Shown: in pieces, positions 7,974 through 17,515 of the stretch
Layout of the letters: the number at the start of each line of letters is the position of its first letter
How positions within the stretch are numbered: position 1 is the first letter of the stretch
Assembly: GCF_000224085.1 (NCBI RefSeq)
Contig: NC_015945.1
Location: forward strand, 744,001 to 808,000
Origin: Allomuricauda ruestringensis DSM 13258
GTDB taxonomy: Bacteria; Bacteroidota; Bacteroidia; Flavobacteriales; Flavobacteriaceae
Reading direction: 5' to 3'
Length of the DNA: 64,000 nt
Notes under the pieces: generated by a model
The model's database searches: none
The model's input: only the letters and a program-made list of their open reading frames with translations
What the model was told of the DNA's origin: nothing
Translations under genes and position numbers: made by a program

Positions 7974-8975
7974 TTATTCGTTCAATAGCTTCCACAGTCT
8001 ATTCTTAAGCTGTTGTATTCCCAACCCACTTACCGATGATATGAACAAGTAAGGTACGTCTTTAAAATCCTCTTTCATGTCCTCATCCATTTCATCAATA
8101 AGTTCCTGATCTAACATATCGCATTTGGAAATGGCCACCAATCTTTCCTTGTCCAACAATTCCGGATTGTACCTTCTAAGCTCATCCAACAGAATATTGT
8201 ATTCCTGACTTACATCCTTACTATCGGCAGGAATCAAGAACAACAATGTGGCATTGCGCTCAATATGGCGTAAAAAATAGTGTCCTAGCCCCTTGCCTTC
8301 GGCAGCACCTTCAATGATCCCTGGAATATCTGCCATTACAAAACTTTGAAAATCGCGATATTCCACAATGCCCAAGTTGGGTTTTAAGGTAGTAAACTCG
8401 TAATTGGCAATTTTAGGCTTTGCCGAAGTCATTACGGAGAGCAGGGTAGATTTTCCAGCATTGGGAAAGCCTACAAGACCCACGTCGGCCAAAACTTTTA
8501 ATTCCAAAGTAAGATGTCCCTCTTGACCCTTAATACCGGGTTGGGCATACCTTGGGGTTTGATTGGTGGCACTTTTAAAATGCCAGTTCCCAAGTCCGCC
8601 CATACCACCTTCCAATACGATTTTTTCTTCACCATCTTCGGTAATTTCAAAAAGTATCTCGTTGGTTTCGGTATCCCTTACCACCGTGCCCAGAGGCACT
8701 TCCATATAAACGTCTTCGCCATCGGCTCCTGTGCTACGGCTTTTGCTTCCGTGCTCTCCATGGCCTGCTTTAAAATGCTTCTTAAACTTGAAATGGACCA
8801 GCGTCCACAAGTTTTTGTTCCCTTTGACTATAACATGACCTCCGCGACCACCATCACCACCATCAGGACCACCTTTGGCCACATATTTTTCGCGACGTAA
8901 ATGCGCAGAACCCTTACCTCCGTTTCCGGAAGAAATGTGCACCTTTACATAATCGACAAAATTTCCTTCGGTCAT
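7974..8975 (-). CDS. obgE: GTPase Obg
   Basis: The 333-residue protein has the glycine-rich Obg fold at the N terminus ([21 protein letters not shown] and related repeats, about residues 1-160). The G domain has GFPNAGKST (G1, about residue 168), T in the switch (YEFTTLKP), DIPGII (G3), SKCD (G4) and SSVSG (G5). Obg binds the 50S subunit and links ribosome maturation to growth and stress. Length is standard without a C-terminal extension. It lies 34 bp downstream of the hpt-adk gene in the same orientation. Confidence 0.97.
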   Translation of the reverse strand: MTEGNFVDYVKVHISSGNGGKGSAHLRREKYVAKGGPDGGDGGRGGHVIVKGNKNLWTLVHFKFKKHFKAGHGEHGSKSRSTGADGEDVYMEVPLGTVVRDTETNEILFEITEDGEEKIVLEGGMGGLGNWHFKSATNQTPRYAQPGIKGQEGHLTLELKVLADVGLVGFPNAGKSTLLSVMTSAKPKIANYEFTTLKPNLGIVEYRDFQSFVMADIPGIIEGAAEGKGLGHYFLRHIERNATLLFLIPADSKDVSQEYNILLDELRRYNPELLDKERLVAISKCDMLDQELIDEMDEDMKEDFKDVPYLFISSVSGLGIQQLKNRLWKLLNE

Positions 8976-9009
8976 ATTCTAATATAATAGAGTCTTTGTT
9001 AGGAATCAA

Positions 9010-10116
9010 TTACAGGGAGTCGATCACCTTGCTCAAACGCTCGGTAATCTCATCAATCTCTCCGATTCCGTTTACAGAATGGAATTTTCCCTGCTTTTCG
9101 TAATACACCTTTAAAGGTGCTGTTTTTTGATTGTATTCATCAAAACGGTTACGGATCTTGCTTTCGTCTTGATCATCGGAACGGCCGCTACTTTTGCCGC
9201 GCTCCAACAAACGGGCCACCAAAACATCATCCTCTGCTTCAAGGGCGATGGTAGCATTTATTTTCATGTCCTTGGATTCCAAGAAATTGTCCAATGCTTC
9301 TGCCTGGGCAGCGGTCCGTGGAAATCCATCAAAAATAAAACCTGCCGCCTCTGGACTTTTCTCTACTTCGTCTTTTAGCATATCTATGGTTACCTCATCT
9401 GGCACCAAATCACCTTTATCAATATAAGACTTGGCCAAATTTCCAAGTTCGGTTCCGTTTTTAATGTTATAACGGAACACATCTCCTGTAGAAATATGCT
9501 TCAAATTATACTTTTCTTTTAGGAACCCTGCTTGGGTGCCTTTTCCTGCTCCTGGCTTTCCAAAAAGCACTAGGTTGATCATATCTGTTTGATTTAATTG
9601 GTAAACTTCTCTTAGGTTTCTGCCCAGCTCGTTATAATCCAGCCCATACCCCACAATAAAATGGTCGGGGATCTCCAGACCCACATAATCTATGGCATAT
9701 TCACCATTGTACACATCCGACTTATAAAATAGTGTGCCGATTTTAAACTCTTTCACATTGGTATTGGAGAATAGATGAACCAACTCTTTCAAGGTACGGC
9801 CGGTATCCACAACATCTTCCAAAATAATGACACTCTTGCCCTCAATATCTTCTGGCACATCCAAAAGTGTCTCAACGATACCCGTTGATGTCAATCCTTG
9901 ATACGAGCTCAATCTCACAAAAGAAACCTCACATGGATGCTGGTAAGCTTTTAGAAAATCCGCCACAAACATAAAGGCTCCATTGAGCACACCCACAAAC
10001 AAGGGCGTTTCATCCTTGTAGTCCTCGGCAATCTCTTTGGCCATTTTATCTATGGCCGCAAGGATTTCCTCTTCTTTTATATAGGGCTTAAAAAACTTAT
10101 CGTGGAGCTTAATCAA
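9010..10116 (-). CDS. Fused hypoxanthine phosphoribosyltransferase-adenylate kinase
   Basis: One uninterrupted frame encodes two purine enzymes. The first ~175 residues are a hypoxanthine phosphoribosyltransferase with the PRPP loop ILEDVVDTGRTL. The remainder, from an internal Met codon at 9582, is a short-type adenylate kinase with GKPGAGKGTQ (P-loop), DGFPRT and LLERGKSSGRSDD (short lid, no zinc Cys). There is no ATG in frame near the start: TTG at 10116 gives MIKLHDK, as in many Hpt proteins, with GAGA just upstream; TTG at 10125 is the alternative. Salvage of hypoxanthine to IMP and AMP/ADP exchange are thus on one chain, and purK-purE is transcribed divergently. The fusion is also known to me from related flavobacteria. 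Confidence 0.93.
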   Translation of the reverse strand: MIKLHDKFFKPYIKEEEILAAIDKMAKEIAEDYKDETPLFVGVLNGAFMFVADFLKAYQHPCEVSFVRLSSYQGLTSTGIVETLLDVPEDIEGKSVIILEDVVDTGRTLKELVHLFSNTNVKEFKIGTLFYKSDVYNGEYAIDYVGLEIPDHFIVGYGLDYNELGRNLREVYQLNQTDMINLVLFGKPGAGKGTQAGFLKEKYNLKHISTGDVFRYNIKNGTELGNLAKSYIDKGDLVPDEVTIDMLKDEVEKSPEAAGFIFDGFPRTAAQAEALDNFLESKDMKINATIALEAEDDVLVARLLERGKSSGRSDDQDESKIRNRFDEYNQKTAPLKVYYEKQGKFHSVNGIGEIDEITERLSKVIDSL

Positions 10117-10141
10117 TGTTCTCAAGTTATGGTCAGGTTGG

Positions 10142-10211
10142 CAAAGATAATATTTTTAAAGCTGCTAAGCCTTCACATCTTTTATAGCCTCGTGGATTTC
10201 ACGTATTTTTG
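10142..10211. promoter_or_regulatory. Divergent promoter boxes between hpt-adk and purK
   Basis: TATCTTTG on the minus strand (10149 to 10142) and TATTTTTG on the plus strand (10204-10211) both match the Bacteroidota -7 consensus TAnnTTTG. Each sits a suitable 17-33 bases before its gene. No TTG (-33) stands at the ideal distance for either, so these are predictions from one box only. Confidence 0.4.
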
Positions 10212-10233
10212 CTTTCATTCAATTCAGAAATCA

Positions 10234-11388
10234 ATGCAATTTTTCTCTTCTGACTTTAAACTAGGGATTTTAGGTGGTGGACAATTGGGCAAAATGATGC
10301 TCTACGAAACCCGGAAATGGGACATTTACACCAAGGTTATGGACGCTTCTGAAGAAGCACCGTGCAAAATAGCCTGCAACGAGTTTGTTCAAGGCAGCTT
10401 GATGGATTTTGATGCCGTCTACAACTTTGGAAAAAATGTTGATGTACTCACCATCGAAATTGAAAACGTAAATGTGGATGCCCTTGAAAAGTTGGAACAC
10501 GAAGGAATCCAAGTGTATCCTCCAACAAAAACCTTGAGGACCATCCAAAACAAAGCGGTCCAGAAATTGTTTTATACCGATCACGGTATTCCAACAGCTC
10601 CTTTTACACGGTTTGCCTACACTTCGGAAATAGAGGATAGCATAAGCAACGGCGGCCTTTCGCTGCCATTTGTTTGGAAGAGCGCCCAATTTGGGTACGA
10701 TGGACAAGGAGTAAAGGTGGTTCGCAAGATGGAGGACCTCAAAGGCCTGCCCAATGTGGAATGCATTGCCGAAAAAATGATTGATTTTAAAAATGAGCTG
10801 GCCGTGGTCGTAGCACGAAACACCAAAGGTGAAGTTGCCACATACCCAGTGGTTGAAATGGAATTTCATCCAGAGGCCAATCAGGTTGAATATGTAGTCT
10901 GTCCGGCAAGAATTGATGATGCCGTGGCCAAAAAGGCCCAAGAAGTTGCCTTAAAAGTTTCGGAGCATATAAAGCACGTGGGATTGTTGGCGGTGGAAAT
11001 GTTCCAGACCAAGGACGACCAAATTCTAGTGAACGAATCCGCCCCAAGACCACACAACAGCGGACATTACAGTATTGAAGCAGCGTACACCAACCAGTTT
11101 GAACAACATATCCGTGCCATTTTAGGACTACCGCTTGGAAAAACGGACAGCAAAGTGGCCGGAATTATGGTTAACTTGGTAGGAGCCGAAGGCCATACAG
11201 GCGATGTGGTTTACGAGAACATCGAAAAAATACTAGAGATGAATGGTGTTACCCCACATATTTATGGTAAAAAACAGACAAGGCCTTTCCGTAAAATGGG
11301 CCATGTAACCATTGTGGACGAGAATATGGCCAGAGCTCGGGAAGTAGCACAGCAGGTAAAAGAAACCATTAAAGTGATAAGCAAATAA
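10234..11388 (+). CDS. purK: 5-(carboxyamino)imidazole ribonucleotide synthase
   Basis: The 384-residue ATP-grasp enzyme begins MQFFSSDFKLGILGGGQLGKMM. The ATG at 10234 is chosen because the open frame upstream to 10102 encodes a hydrophobic stretch unlike PurK and would cover the promoter boxes. It converts AIR, ATP and bicarbonate to N5-CAIR in purine synthesis. Visible features are the pre-ATP-grasp GGGQLG loop, FVWKSAQFGYDGQGV, and ATP/Mg motifs VEMFQTKDDQILVNESAPRPHNSGHY. The purE start follows 3 bp after its stop, so the pair forms one operon. Confidence 0.97.
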   Translation: MQFFSSDFKLGILGGGQLGKMMLYETRKWDIYTKVMDASEEAPCKIACNEFVQGSLMDFDAVYNFGKNVDVLTIEIENVNVDALEKLEHEGIQVYPPTKTLRTIQNKAVQKLFYTDHGIPTAPFTRFAYTSEIEDSISNGGLSLPFVWKSAQFGYDGQGVKVVRKMEDLKGLPNVECIAEKMIDFKNELAVVVARNTKGEVATYPVVEMEFHPEANQVEYVVCPARIDDAVAKKAQEVALKVSEHIKHVGLLAVEMFQTKDDQILVNESAPRPHNSGHYSIEAAYTNQFEQHIRAILGLPLGKTDSKVAGIMVNLVGAEGHTGDVVYENIEKILEMNGVTPHIYGKKQTRPFRKMGHVTIVDENMARAREVAQQVKETIKVISK

Positions 11389-11391
11389 GAT

Positions 11392-11883
11392 ATGAGCAAA
11401 GTAGCCGTAATTATGGGAAGTACAAGTGACCTTCCCGTTATGCAAGACGCCATCGATATATTGAAGGAATTGGGTGTTGCCGTGGATGTGGATATTGTTT
11501 CTGCCCACAGAACTCCAGAAAAATTGTTCAGCTTTAGCAAGAGTGCCTACACGAATGGCTATGCTGTGATTATTGCAGGAGCGGGAGGCGCCGCACATTT
11601 ACCTGGAATGGTGGCATCGTTATCCCCGTTACCTGTTATCGGAGTTCCTGTAAAAAGCAGTAACTCCATTGATGGTTGGGATTCTATACTGTCCATTCTA
11701 CAAATGCCCGGTGGGGTTCCCGTTGCCACCGTAGCTTTAAACGGAGCAAAAAATGCTGGAATACTTGCCGCACAGATTATCGGAAGCTCCAATAGTGAAA
11801 TTATGAACAACATTATTTCTTACAAAGAGGGACTTAAGGAAAAAGTAATCAAAGGTGCCGAAGAAGTAAAGAAATCATTCTAA
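11392..11883 (+). CDS. purE: N5-carboxyaminoimidazole ribonucleotide mutase
   Basis: A 163-residue class I PurE. It has the phosphate-binding VIMGSTSDLPVM (residues 6-17), the active-site His region VSAHRTPEKL (residues 42-51), and AGAGGAAHLPGM with SSNSIDGWDSILSILQMPGGVPVATV. It converts N5-CAIR made by PurK into CAIR. Length and motifs are complete. It is the second gene of the purK-purE operon and is followed after 23 bp by a small membrane protein gene. Confidence 0.97.
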   Translation: MSKVAVIMGSTSDLPVMQDAIDILKELGVAVDVDIVSAHRTPEKLFSFSKSAYTNGYAVIIAGAGGAAHLPGMVASLSPLPVIGVPVKSSNSIDGWDSILSILQMPGGVPVATVALNGAKNAGILAAQIIGSSNSEIMNNIISYKEGLKEKVIKGAEEVKKSF

Positions 11884-11906
11884 CAGCAAGCAAACCTTGG
11901 TTGATT

Positions 11907-12299
11907 ATGAACTATAATCAAATTGGCATATTATTGGGGATTTGTGCTATTGCTTTTCTAGGCTTCACCCTAAAAAAAGTGAACAATCCATATATAAAAG
12001 GTATTTGGAAAAGTGGTCTTTTGGTTTTCGTCCTATATGCAGCGCTTTTAATTTATGTTGAAATACGTTGGCAATTCATTTCAGATTATGCCAGCAAATA
12101 CGATATCAATGGAAATGGCTTCGTGGATCTGAACGAGTATTCGAATGAGGCCATTGACGCCATGAATAAAATGACCAGTAGCGCCAAAGAAAAAAGTTAT
12201 GCCGCTTTAACCTTGGCTGCATTTTCCTCCATTATCGGTTTTGCCTATTTGATGAGTGATTGGGCAGTAACCCATTTTAAAAACAAAGAACAGAAGTAA
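11907..12299 (+). CDS. Two-helix membrane protein with an EF-hand loop
   Basis: About 130 residues from the ATG at 11907 (an upstream in-frame TTG at 11901 is less likely). It has an N-terminal hydrophobic helix (IGILLGICAIAFLGFTL), a second near residues 30-50 (SGLLVFVLYAALLIYVE), and a C-terminal one (AALTLAAFSSIIGFAYLMS). Between the last two lies DINGNGFVDLNE, an EF-hand calcium loop with acidic or Asn ligands at positions 1, 3, 5, 9 and 12. I do not recognise the family. A calcium-sensing or calcium-stabilised membrane protein is inferred only from the loop. It lies between purE and the M3 peptidase gene, 5 bp before the latter. Confidence 0.7.
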   Translation: MNYNQIGILLGICAIAFLGFTLKKVNNPYIKGIWKSGLLVFVLYAALLIYVEIRWQFISDYASKYDINGNGFVDLNEYSNEAIDAMNKMTSSAKEKSYAALTLAAFSSIIGFAYLMSDWAVTHFKNKEQK

Positions 12300-12304
12300 C
12301 AAAT

Positions 12305-14326
12305 ATGAACAATCCATTATTGGAAGCTTTTGATAAGGCTCCATTTTCAAAAATAAAGAACGAACATTTTAAACCCGCTTTTCTTCAGGCCATCGAGGAC
12401 ACCAAAAAGGAAATCGATACTATTGTAAATAATCCAGAGCCGCCCACTTTTGAAAACACTTTGGAAGCATTGGATTTTTTGGGTCAGCAATTGGACCGTA
12501 TTTCCAGTATCTTTTTCAATTTGAATTCTGCGGAAACCAACGAAGAAATTCAGAAAATAGCCCAAGAAGTGTCCCCCCTATTATCCGAGTTCAGCAATGA
12601 CATCACTCTAAATGAAGGGCTTTTTGAGCGTATCAAAACTGTTTACCAGCAACGAGATTCGTTGGACCTCACCCAAGAGCAACAAACGCTTCTGGAAAAG
12701 AAATACAAGAATTTTAGTAGAAATGGTGCCAATCTTAAGGAAGAGAACAAAAAACGCCTTCGCGAAATAGATGCAGAACTCTCCAAATTAAAACTGACAT
12801 TTGGTGAAAATGTGTTAGCCGAGACCAACAAATATGAAATGTTGCTTACGGATGAAAAAGATGTGGAAGGGCTTCCCGAAGGCACTAAGGAAGCGGCTGC
12901 CCAATTGGCCGAATCCAAAGAAAAGGAAGGCTGGTTGATTACCCTGGACTACCCTAGCTACATCCCGTTTATGAAATACGCCAAGAACAGGGAATTGCGT
13001 AAAGAACTCTCCTTGGCATTTGGCAGCAAAGGTTTCCATAATGATGAACTGGACAACCAAGAACATGTAAAGCGAATTGTAAATCTTCGCCACGAACGGG
13101 CCGATCTTTTGGGGTATGACACCCATGCACATTTTGTGCTAGAAGAACGTATGGCCGAGACCCCAGAAAAGGTGATGGATTTCTTGAACGAACTTTTGGA
13201 GAAATCTAAACCAGCCGCCGAAAGGGAATTTGCCGAACTGGAAGCTTTCGCCAAGGAACTGGACAACGTTGACCGTTTGGAAAAATGGGACAGCGCTTAT
13301 TATTCCGAAAAATTGAAGCAAAAATTGTTCAATTTGGATGATGAAAAGCTGAAACCCTACTTTAAGCTGGAAAATGTAATCAACGGGGTGTTCAAGGTTG
13401 CTGAAAAATTATTCGGACTTACCTTTAAAGAAATTGACAATGTGGACAAATACCACGAAGAGGTAAAAACCTTTGAAGTGTATGAAAACGACAACTTCAT
13501 CTCTTTGTTTTATGCCGATTTCCACCCCAGACCCGGAAAGCGTGGCGGTGCATGGATGACCTCCTACAAACCACAATATACCTTGGGCGGGAAAAACAGC
13601 AGGCCGCATATTTCCAATGTCTGTAACTTTACAAAACCGACGAGCTCAAAGCCATCCTTGCTCACTTTTAATGAGGTAACCACGCTTTTCCATGAGTTTG
13701 GGCACGCCTTGCATGGTATGTTGGCCAACACCACATATCCAAGCTTATCCGGCACCTCCGTATATTGGGATTTTGTAGAACTGCCCAGTCAGGTGATGGA
13801 AAATTGGTGCTACGAAAAAGAAGCTTTGGAGCTTTTTGCGCATCATTACGAAACAGGTGAATTGATTCCTATGGAACTGGTTGAAAAAATCAAAGAGTCA
13901 TCCACCTTTCAAGAGGGAATGGCAACGGTTCGCCAATTAAGTTTTGGATTGTTGGACATGGCTTGGCACGGAAAAGATCCAGCCAACATACAAGATGTAA
14001 AAGCCTACGAGACCGAGGCTTTTAAAAGCACCGATTTGTTCCCAGAAACACCGGAAACTTGCATGAGTACATCTTTTGCCCACATTTTCCAAGGCGGGTA
14101 TTCTTCTGGCTACTACAGTTATAAATGGGCCGAGGTATTGGATGCCGATGCCTTTTCATATTTCAAGGAAAATGGAATTTTCAGTAAAATGGTTGCAAGC
14201 AAATTCAAAGAGCACGTACTTTCCAAAGGAGGCACCGAAAACCCCATGGAACTGTACAAAAAATTTAGGGGAGCCGAACCCAATATTGACGCCTTGTTGG
14301 AGCGGGCAGGACTGGTAACTAAATAA
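12305..14326 (+). CDS. M3 family metallopeptidase (oligopeptidase/Dcp-like)
   Basis: A 673-residue thimet-type oligopeptidase with the zinc motif HEFGHALHG at about residues 463-471 and a downstream Glu in the expected helix. The N-terminal NNPLLEAFDKAPFSKIKNEHFKPAF is typical of the Dcp/PrlC branch. There is no signal peptide, so it is probably cytoplasmic and degrades short peptides. The second-substrate loop near the C terminus (FAHIFQGGYSSGYYSYKWAE) is present. It may share a transcript with the preceding small membrane gene. PrlC and Dcp cannot be told apart by eye. Confidence 0.93.
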   Translation: MNNPLLEAFDKAPFSKIKNEHFKPAFLQAIEDTKKEIDTIVNNPEPPTFENTLEALDFLGQQLDRISSIFFNLNSAETNEEIQKIAQEVSPLLSEFSNDITLNEGLFERIKTVYQQRDSLDLTQEQQTLLEKKYKNFSRNGANLKEENKKRLREIDAELSKLKLTFGENVLAETNKYEMLLTDEKDVEGLPEGTKEAAAQLAESKEKEGWLITLDYPSYIPFMKYAKNRELRKELSLAFGSKGFHNDELDNQEHVKRIVNLRHERADLLGYDTHAHFVLEERMAETPEKVMDFLNELLEKSKPAAEREFAELEAFAKELDNVDRLEKWDSAYYSEKLKQKLFNLDDEKLKPYFKLENVINGVFKVAEKLFGLTFKEIDNVDKYHEEVKTFEVYENDNFISLFYADFHPRPGKRGGAWMTSYKPQYTLGGKNSRPHISNVCNFTKPTSSKPSLLTFNEVTTLFHEFGHALHGMLANTTYPSLSGTSVYWDFVELPSQVMENWCYEKEALELFAHHYETGELIPMELVEKIKESSTFQEGMATVRQLSFGLLDMAWHGKDPANIQDVKAYETEAFKSTDLFPETPETCMSTSFAHIFQGGYSSGYYSYKWAEVLDADAFSYFKENGIFSKMVASKFKEHVLSKGGTENPMELYKKFRGAEPNIDALLERAGLVTK

Positions 14327-14475
14327 CAGGGGTTTTTACAATAATTTGGAGCCGCAACAAGAAAAGTGATGGGAATTTACTATCTTTTTAAGTAATTTGC
14401 ATTACCTGACCCATAAAGCTTGAGAGTTCCCATAAATAATGAAGGCTTGCTTTGTTACAACCAACCCCGAAGTAT

Positions 14476-16335
14476 ATGAAAAATTGGGACATTGAGGATT
14501 TTGGATCAGATAGTTTGTTTACAGAAACCATCAAACTAGCCAAAATTGGTATCTATGAACTTAACGTAGCCACCAATGAAATCTATTGGAGCGATGTTAC
14601 CCGCGAAATCACCGAAGTTCCTGATGATTTTGCGCCATCCTTGGATAATCTTGCTTCCTTTTTTAACGAAGGATACTACAGGGATATGGCCCGTGATGCC
14701 ATGCAAAATGCCATCTCAAAAGGTAAGCCTTATGATTTGGACATGGAGGTTGTTACAGCCAAAGGCAACATTAAGTGCGTTCGTAATGTGGGGAATCCAA
14801 AAATGGAAAATGGGGTTTGTGTAAAATTATTCGGTTTCCTCCAAGACATTACCGAAAGGAAACAGACAAAAGTTGAGCTTACCAAAAAAATCCAGCAACT
14901 CAATCTTGCGGAACAATTATCCCAAATTGGCTATTGGGAATGGGATATTATGGCCGACAATATTATTTGGTCGGACAACCTATATCGCATATTTGGTCTG
15001 GAAGTGGGCACTCCCATCCATTTTGAGCGCGTTGTCGAAGCGATACATCCCGATGACCGAAAAACTTTTCGTGAGAATGCCCAAGAGTTTATCGACGAGA
15101 AACGGTTTCGGAAATTTATGCACCGTATAATCCATGAAGATGGCAGTGTCCATACAGTTGAATTGATCGGGGAACTCATCATGAATCAACATGGTGATGT
15201 GGTAAAAATGATCGGAACCACACAGGATATTACCGAACACCGGATGTCCGAAATCAAGTTTAGAGGTTTATTGGATTCCGCACCGGACACCATGGTCATT
15301 GTTGATCGAAAAGGCATTATCCAATTGATCAACAAACAAGCAGAGAAAATGTTTGGCTATAAACCATCGGAACTTATTGACGAACATGTGACCATTCTCG
15401 TCCCAAACCGACTTTGGGACACTCTGGAATATTATGCCGAGACATTTTTTAAAGCCCCAAAACATACCGGGCTTCCTGCGGACCTTGATTTTTTTGTACA
15501 AAACAAATCAGGTTTCCAAATACCCGTTCAAGTTACCCTAAGTCCCCTCGAAACCTCCGAAGGCCTTCTGGTATCAATTGCCGTCAGGGATATTACGGTT
15601 CAAAAACAGGCAGCGCATCGAATTATGGAGACCAACAAAAGTTTAAAGGAATCGGCCAAGCGACTGAAAGCCCAAAATCGCCAATTGGAAGAGTTCAATC
15701 AAATCACATCGCACAATCTGAGATCACCAGTCAGTAATCTCAATGCCTTATTGGATATTTACAAAACGGAAAGTGATTCCAAAACCAAGGAGATGATCAT
15801 CAATAAAATTGAGTCAGTTACCAACCATCTTACATGGACATTGGATACCCTTGTGGAATCCTTGTTCATTAAAAAAAGTGCTCAACAATCTTTAGAGAAA
15901 AGCCATTTCGACAAAACATTGGAAAGAACAAAAGAGATGCTCGCAGCCGAGATTTTGAAGACCAATGCGGTCATTACCTCTGATTTTTCCGAAGCTCCCA
16001 CCGTGATGTACAACAAAATCTATTTGGAAAGTATTTTCATTAATCTGATCAGCAATTCCTTAAAATACAAGGCGAAAGACAGGGCTCCCGAAATTTTTGT
16101 CAAATCGAGGATAAACGATGGAACGGTACAGCTGGAATTTAAGGACAATGGATTGGGAATCAATCTAAAAAAAAATGGGCACAAACTTTTTGGATTTAGT
16201 AAGGTATTCCATAGAAACAAGGACGCCAAAGGTGTTGGTTTGTTTTTAACGAAAGCCCAAGTCGATGCCATGGGCGGTAAAATTTGGGCCAAAAGTGAAG
16301 AAGGCAAGGGAACTTCTTTTTTTATAAATCTGTAA
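14476..16335 (+). CDS. PAS-domain sensor histidine kinase
   Basis: About 619 residues from the ATG at 14476; an upstream in-frame TTG at 14452 is less likely. There is no clear transmembrane segment, suggesting a cytoplasmic sensor. Three PAS/PAC units can be seen: residues ~15-130, ending LFGFLQDITERKQ; ~140-255, ending MIGTTQDITEHRM; and ~260-380, ending VSIAVRDITVQKQ. A short coiled coil follows, then HisKA with SHNLRSPVSNL, and HATPase_c with NLISNSLKYK, DNGLGI and AKGVGLFL. The single-domain receiver gene directly after it is the probable partner. Confidence 0.93.
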   Translation: MKNWDIEDFGSDSLFTETIKLAKIGIYELNVATNEIYWSDVTREITEVPDDFAPSLDNLASFFNEGYYRDMARDAMQNAISKGKPYDLDMEVVTAKGNIKCVRNVGNPKMENGVCVKLFGFLQDITERKQTKVELTKKIQQLNLAEQLSQIGYWEWDIMADNIIWSDNLYRIFGLEVGTPIHFERVVEAIHPDDRKTFRENAQEFIDEKRFRKFMHRIIHEDGSVHTVELIGELIMNQHGDVVKMIGTTQDITEHRMSEIKFRGLLDSAPDTMVIVDRKGIIQLINKQAEKMFGYKPSELIDEHVTILVPNRLWDTLEYYAETFFKAPKHTGLPADLDFFVQNKSGFQIPVQVTLSPLETSEGLLVSIAVRDITVQKQAAHRIMETNKSLKESAKRLKAQNRQLEEFNQITSHNLRSPVSNLNALLDIYKTESDSKTKEMIINKIESVTNHLTWTLDTLVESLFIKKSAQQSLEKSHFDKTLERTKEMLAAEILKTNAVITSDFSEAPTVMYNKIYLESIFINLISNSLKYKAKDRAPEIFVKSRINDGTVQLEFKDNGLGINLKKNGHKLFGFSKVFHRNKDAKGVGLFLTKAQVDAMGGKIWAKSEEGKGTSFFINL

Positions 16336-16341
16336 CCATTG

Positions 16342-16746
16342 ATGATTATGAAACCAATCAATGTATTTGTTATTGATGATGATGAAATCTATCAATTTAC
16401 AATCGGAGTAACACTTAAAAGCATTCCTGAAGTGCGGTCTACCCGCACCTTTTCCGATGGCGCCGAAGCACTGGAATATATCGTAGTGCACCAGAATGAC
16501 GATGATGAATTACCCGACATCATCTTTTTGGATATTAACATGCCTGTAATGGATGGGTTCCAATTTATGGAAGAGTTTATCGAGCTACTTCCTAAATTGA
16601 ATAAAAGCATCAAAGTATATATGGTTTCCTCTTCGATGGACCCCAAGGACATCAAAAAGGCGGACAGAATTGAGGAAATATCCGATTATTTGGTAAAACC
16701 GTTAAACTCAAAATATATCAAGGAAATCCTGTCAGAAATATCATAA
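16342..16746 (+). CDS. Single-domain response regulator
   Basis: A 134-residue receiver domain without an output domain. The acidic pair is in VFVIDDDEIYQF (about residue 10), the phospho-acceptor Asp in IIFLDINMPVMDGF, a Ser in MVSSSMDP and the Lys in YLVKPL. The ATG at 16342 lies 6 bp past the kinase stop, with ATG 16348 as the alternative start. It probably takes phosphate from the adjacent PAS kinase and acts by protein contact. The 212 bp after it (16747-16958) hold no gene; a TACATTTG box at 16935-16942 fits a promoter for the sigma factor gene. Confidence 0.9.
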   Translation: MIMKPINVFVIDDDEIYQFTIGVTLKSIPEVRSTRTFSDGAEALEYIVVHQNDDDELPDIIFLDINMPVMDGFQFMEEFIELLPKLNKSIKVYMVSSSMDPKDIKKADRIEEISDYLVKPLNSKYIKEILSEIS

Positions 16747-16958
16747 TACAGAAATATGTGTTCAATAGTTTCATCAACTTGCATTTCAGCATTAAAATGA
16801 TGTACAGCATAATTCCCATTCTATGGGAACTTTTTTGTATAAGAATTGAACTATCTGGACTGAACCCTTGCTCCTTGTCAGGCTATTACGTTTTACACGT
16901 CTAATCCATTTTTAAACCATAACCCAAAAACCATTACATTTGGTAATTCGATAAGAAT

Positions 16959-17513
16959 ATGGCCAAGCATAAACTTCAACCGGACAATTGGGTAAATCAA
17001 TATGCCGATTACCTGTTCAACTATGCAGTTTCTCGTGTAAGCGATGCTGAAATTGCAAAAGATTTGGTACAGGAAACCTTTTTTGCAGGTCTCAATTCAG
17101 CCAAAAACTATAAAGGTGACGCCGCCGAACGCACGTGGCTGGTATCCATCTTAAAAAGAAAGGTGATTGACCACTACCGAAAAATAAATTCAAAAAAAGG
17201 GAAGGCAGAGGTGCGCATCAACTATAGCTCCGATTCAGATGCAGAAGGGGATTGGCTAGAACAGCAAGTAGCCGACCCTTACAGCCGTGACGGTGATAAT
17301 GTGCTTGAAAATGAGGAATTGGGCGCCGCCATTCAGGACTGCATTTCAAAATTGCCCCAAAAACAGGCATTGGTTTTTAAATTAAAGACCATTCAAGGAA
17401 TGAGTACCGAAGATGTTTGTAATGAACTCGATATAAATCCGTCCAACCTTTGGGTGATGGTCCATAGAGCAAGAACGGCGCTCATGGGTTGTTTAAATGA
17501 AAATTGGTTTTAG
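16959..17513 (+). CDS. ECF-type RNA polymerase sigma factor
   Basis: A 184-residue sigma-70 family protein with region 2 (YADYLFNYAVSRVSDAEIAKDLVQETF, about residues 14-40, then WLVSILKRKVIDHYRK) and region 4 (LPQKQALVFKLKTIQGMSTEDVCNELDINPSNLWVMVHRARTAL). The linker between them is acidic (SSDSDAEGDWLEQQV). Length fits the ECF class. It is followed 2 bp later by a small Cys-rich gene that is the likely anti-sigma partner. The regulon is unknown. Confidence 0.93.
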   Translation: MAKHKLQPDNWVNQYADYLFNYAVSRVSDAEIAKDLVQETFFAGLNSAKNYKGDAAERTWLVSILKRKVIDHYRKINSKKGKAEVRINYSSDSDAEGDWLEQQVADPYSRDGDNVLENEELGAAIQDCISKLPQKQALVFKLKTIQGMSTEDVCNELDINPSNLWVMVHRARTALMGCLNENWF

Positions 17514-17515
17514 GT

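Noticed and set aside
10102-10233. N-terminal extension of PurK
   Set aside because: Hydrophobic, unlike PurK, and would cover the predicted promoter boxes. The ATG at 10234 gives the family start.
5824-16335. Shadow frames antisense to kinases, obgE and the M3 peptidase
   Set aside because: They lie fully inside well-supported genes and show no recognisable family or start context.
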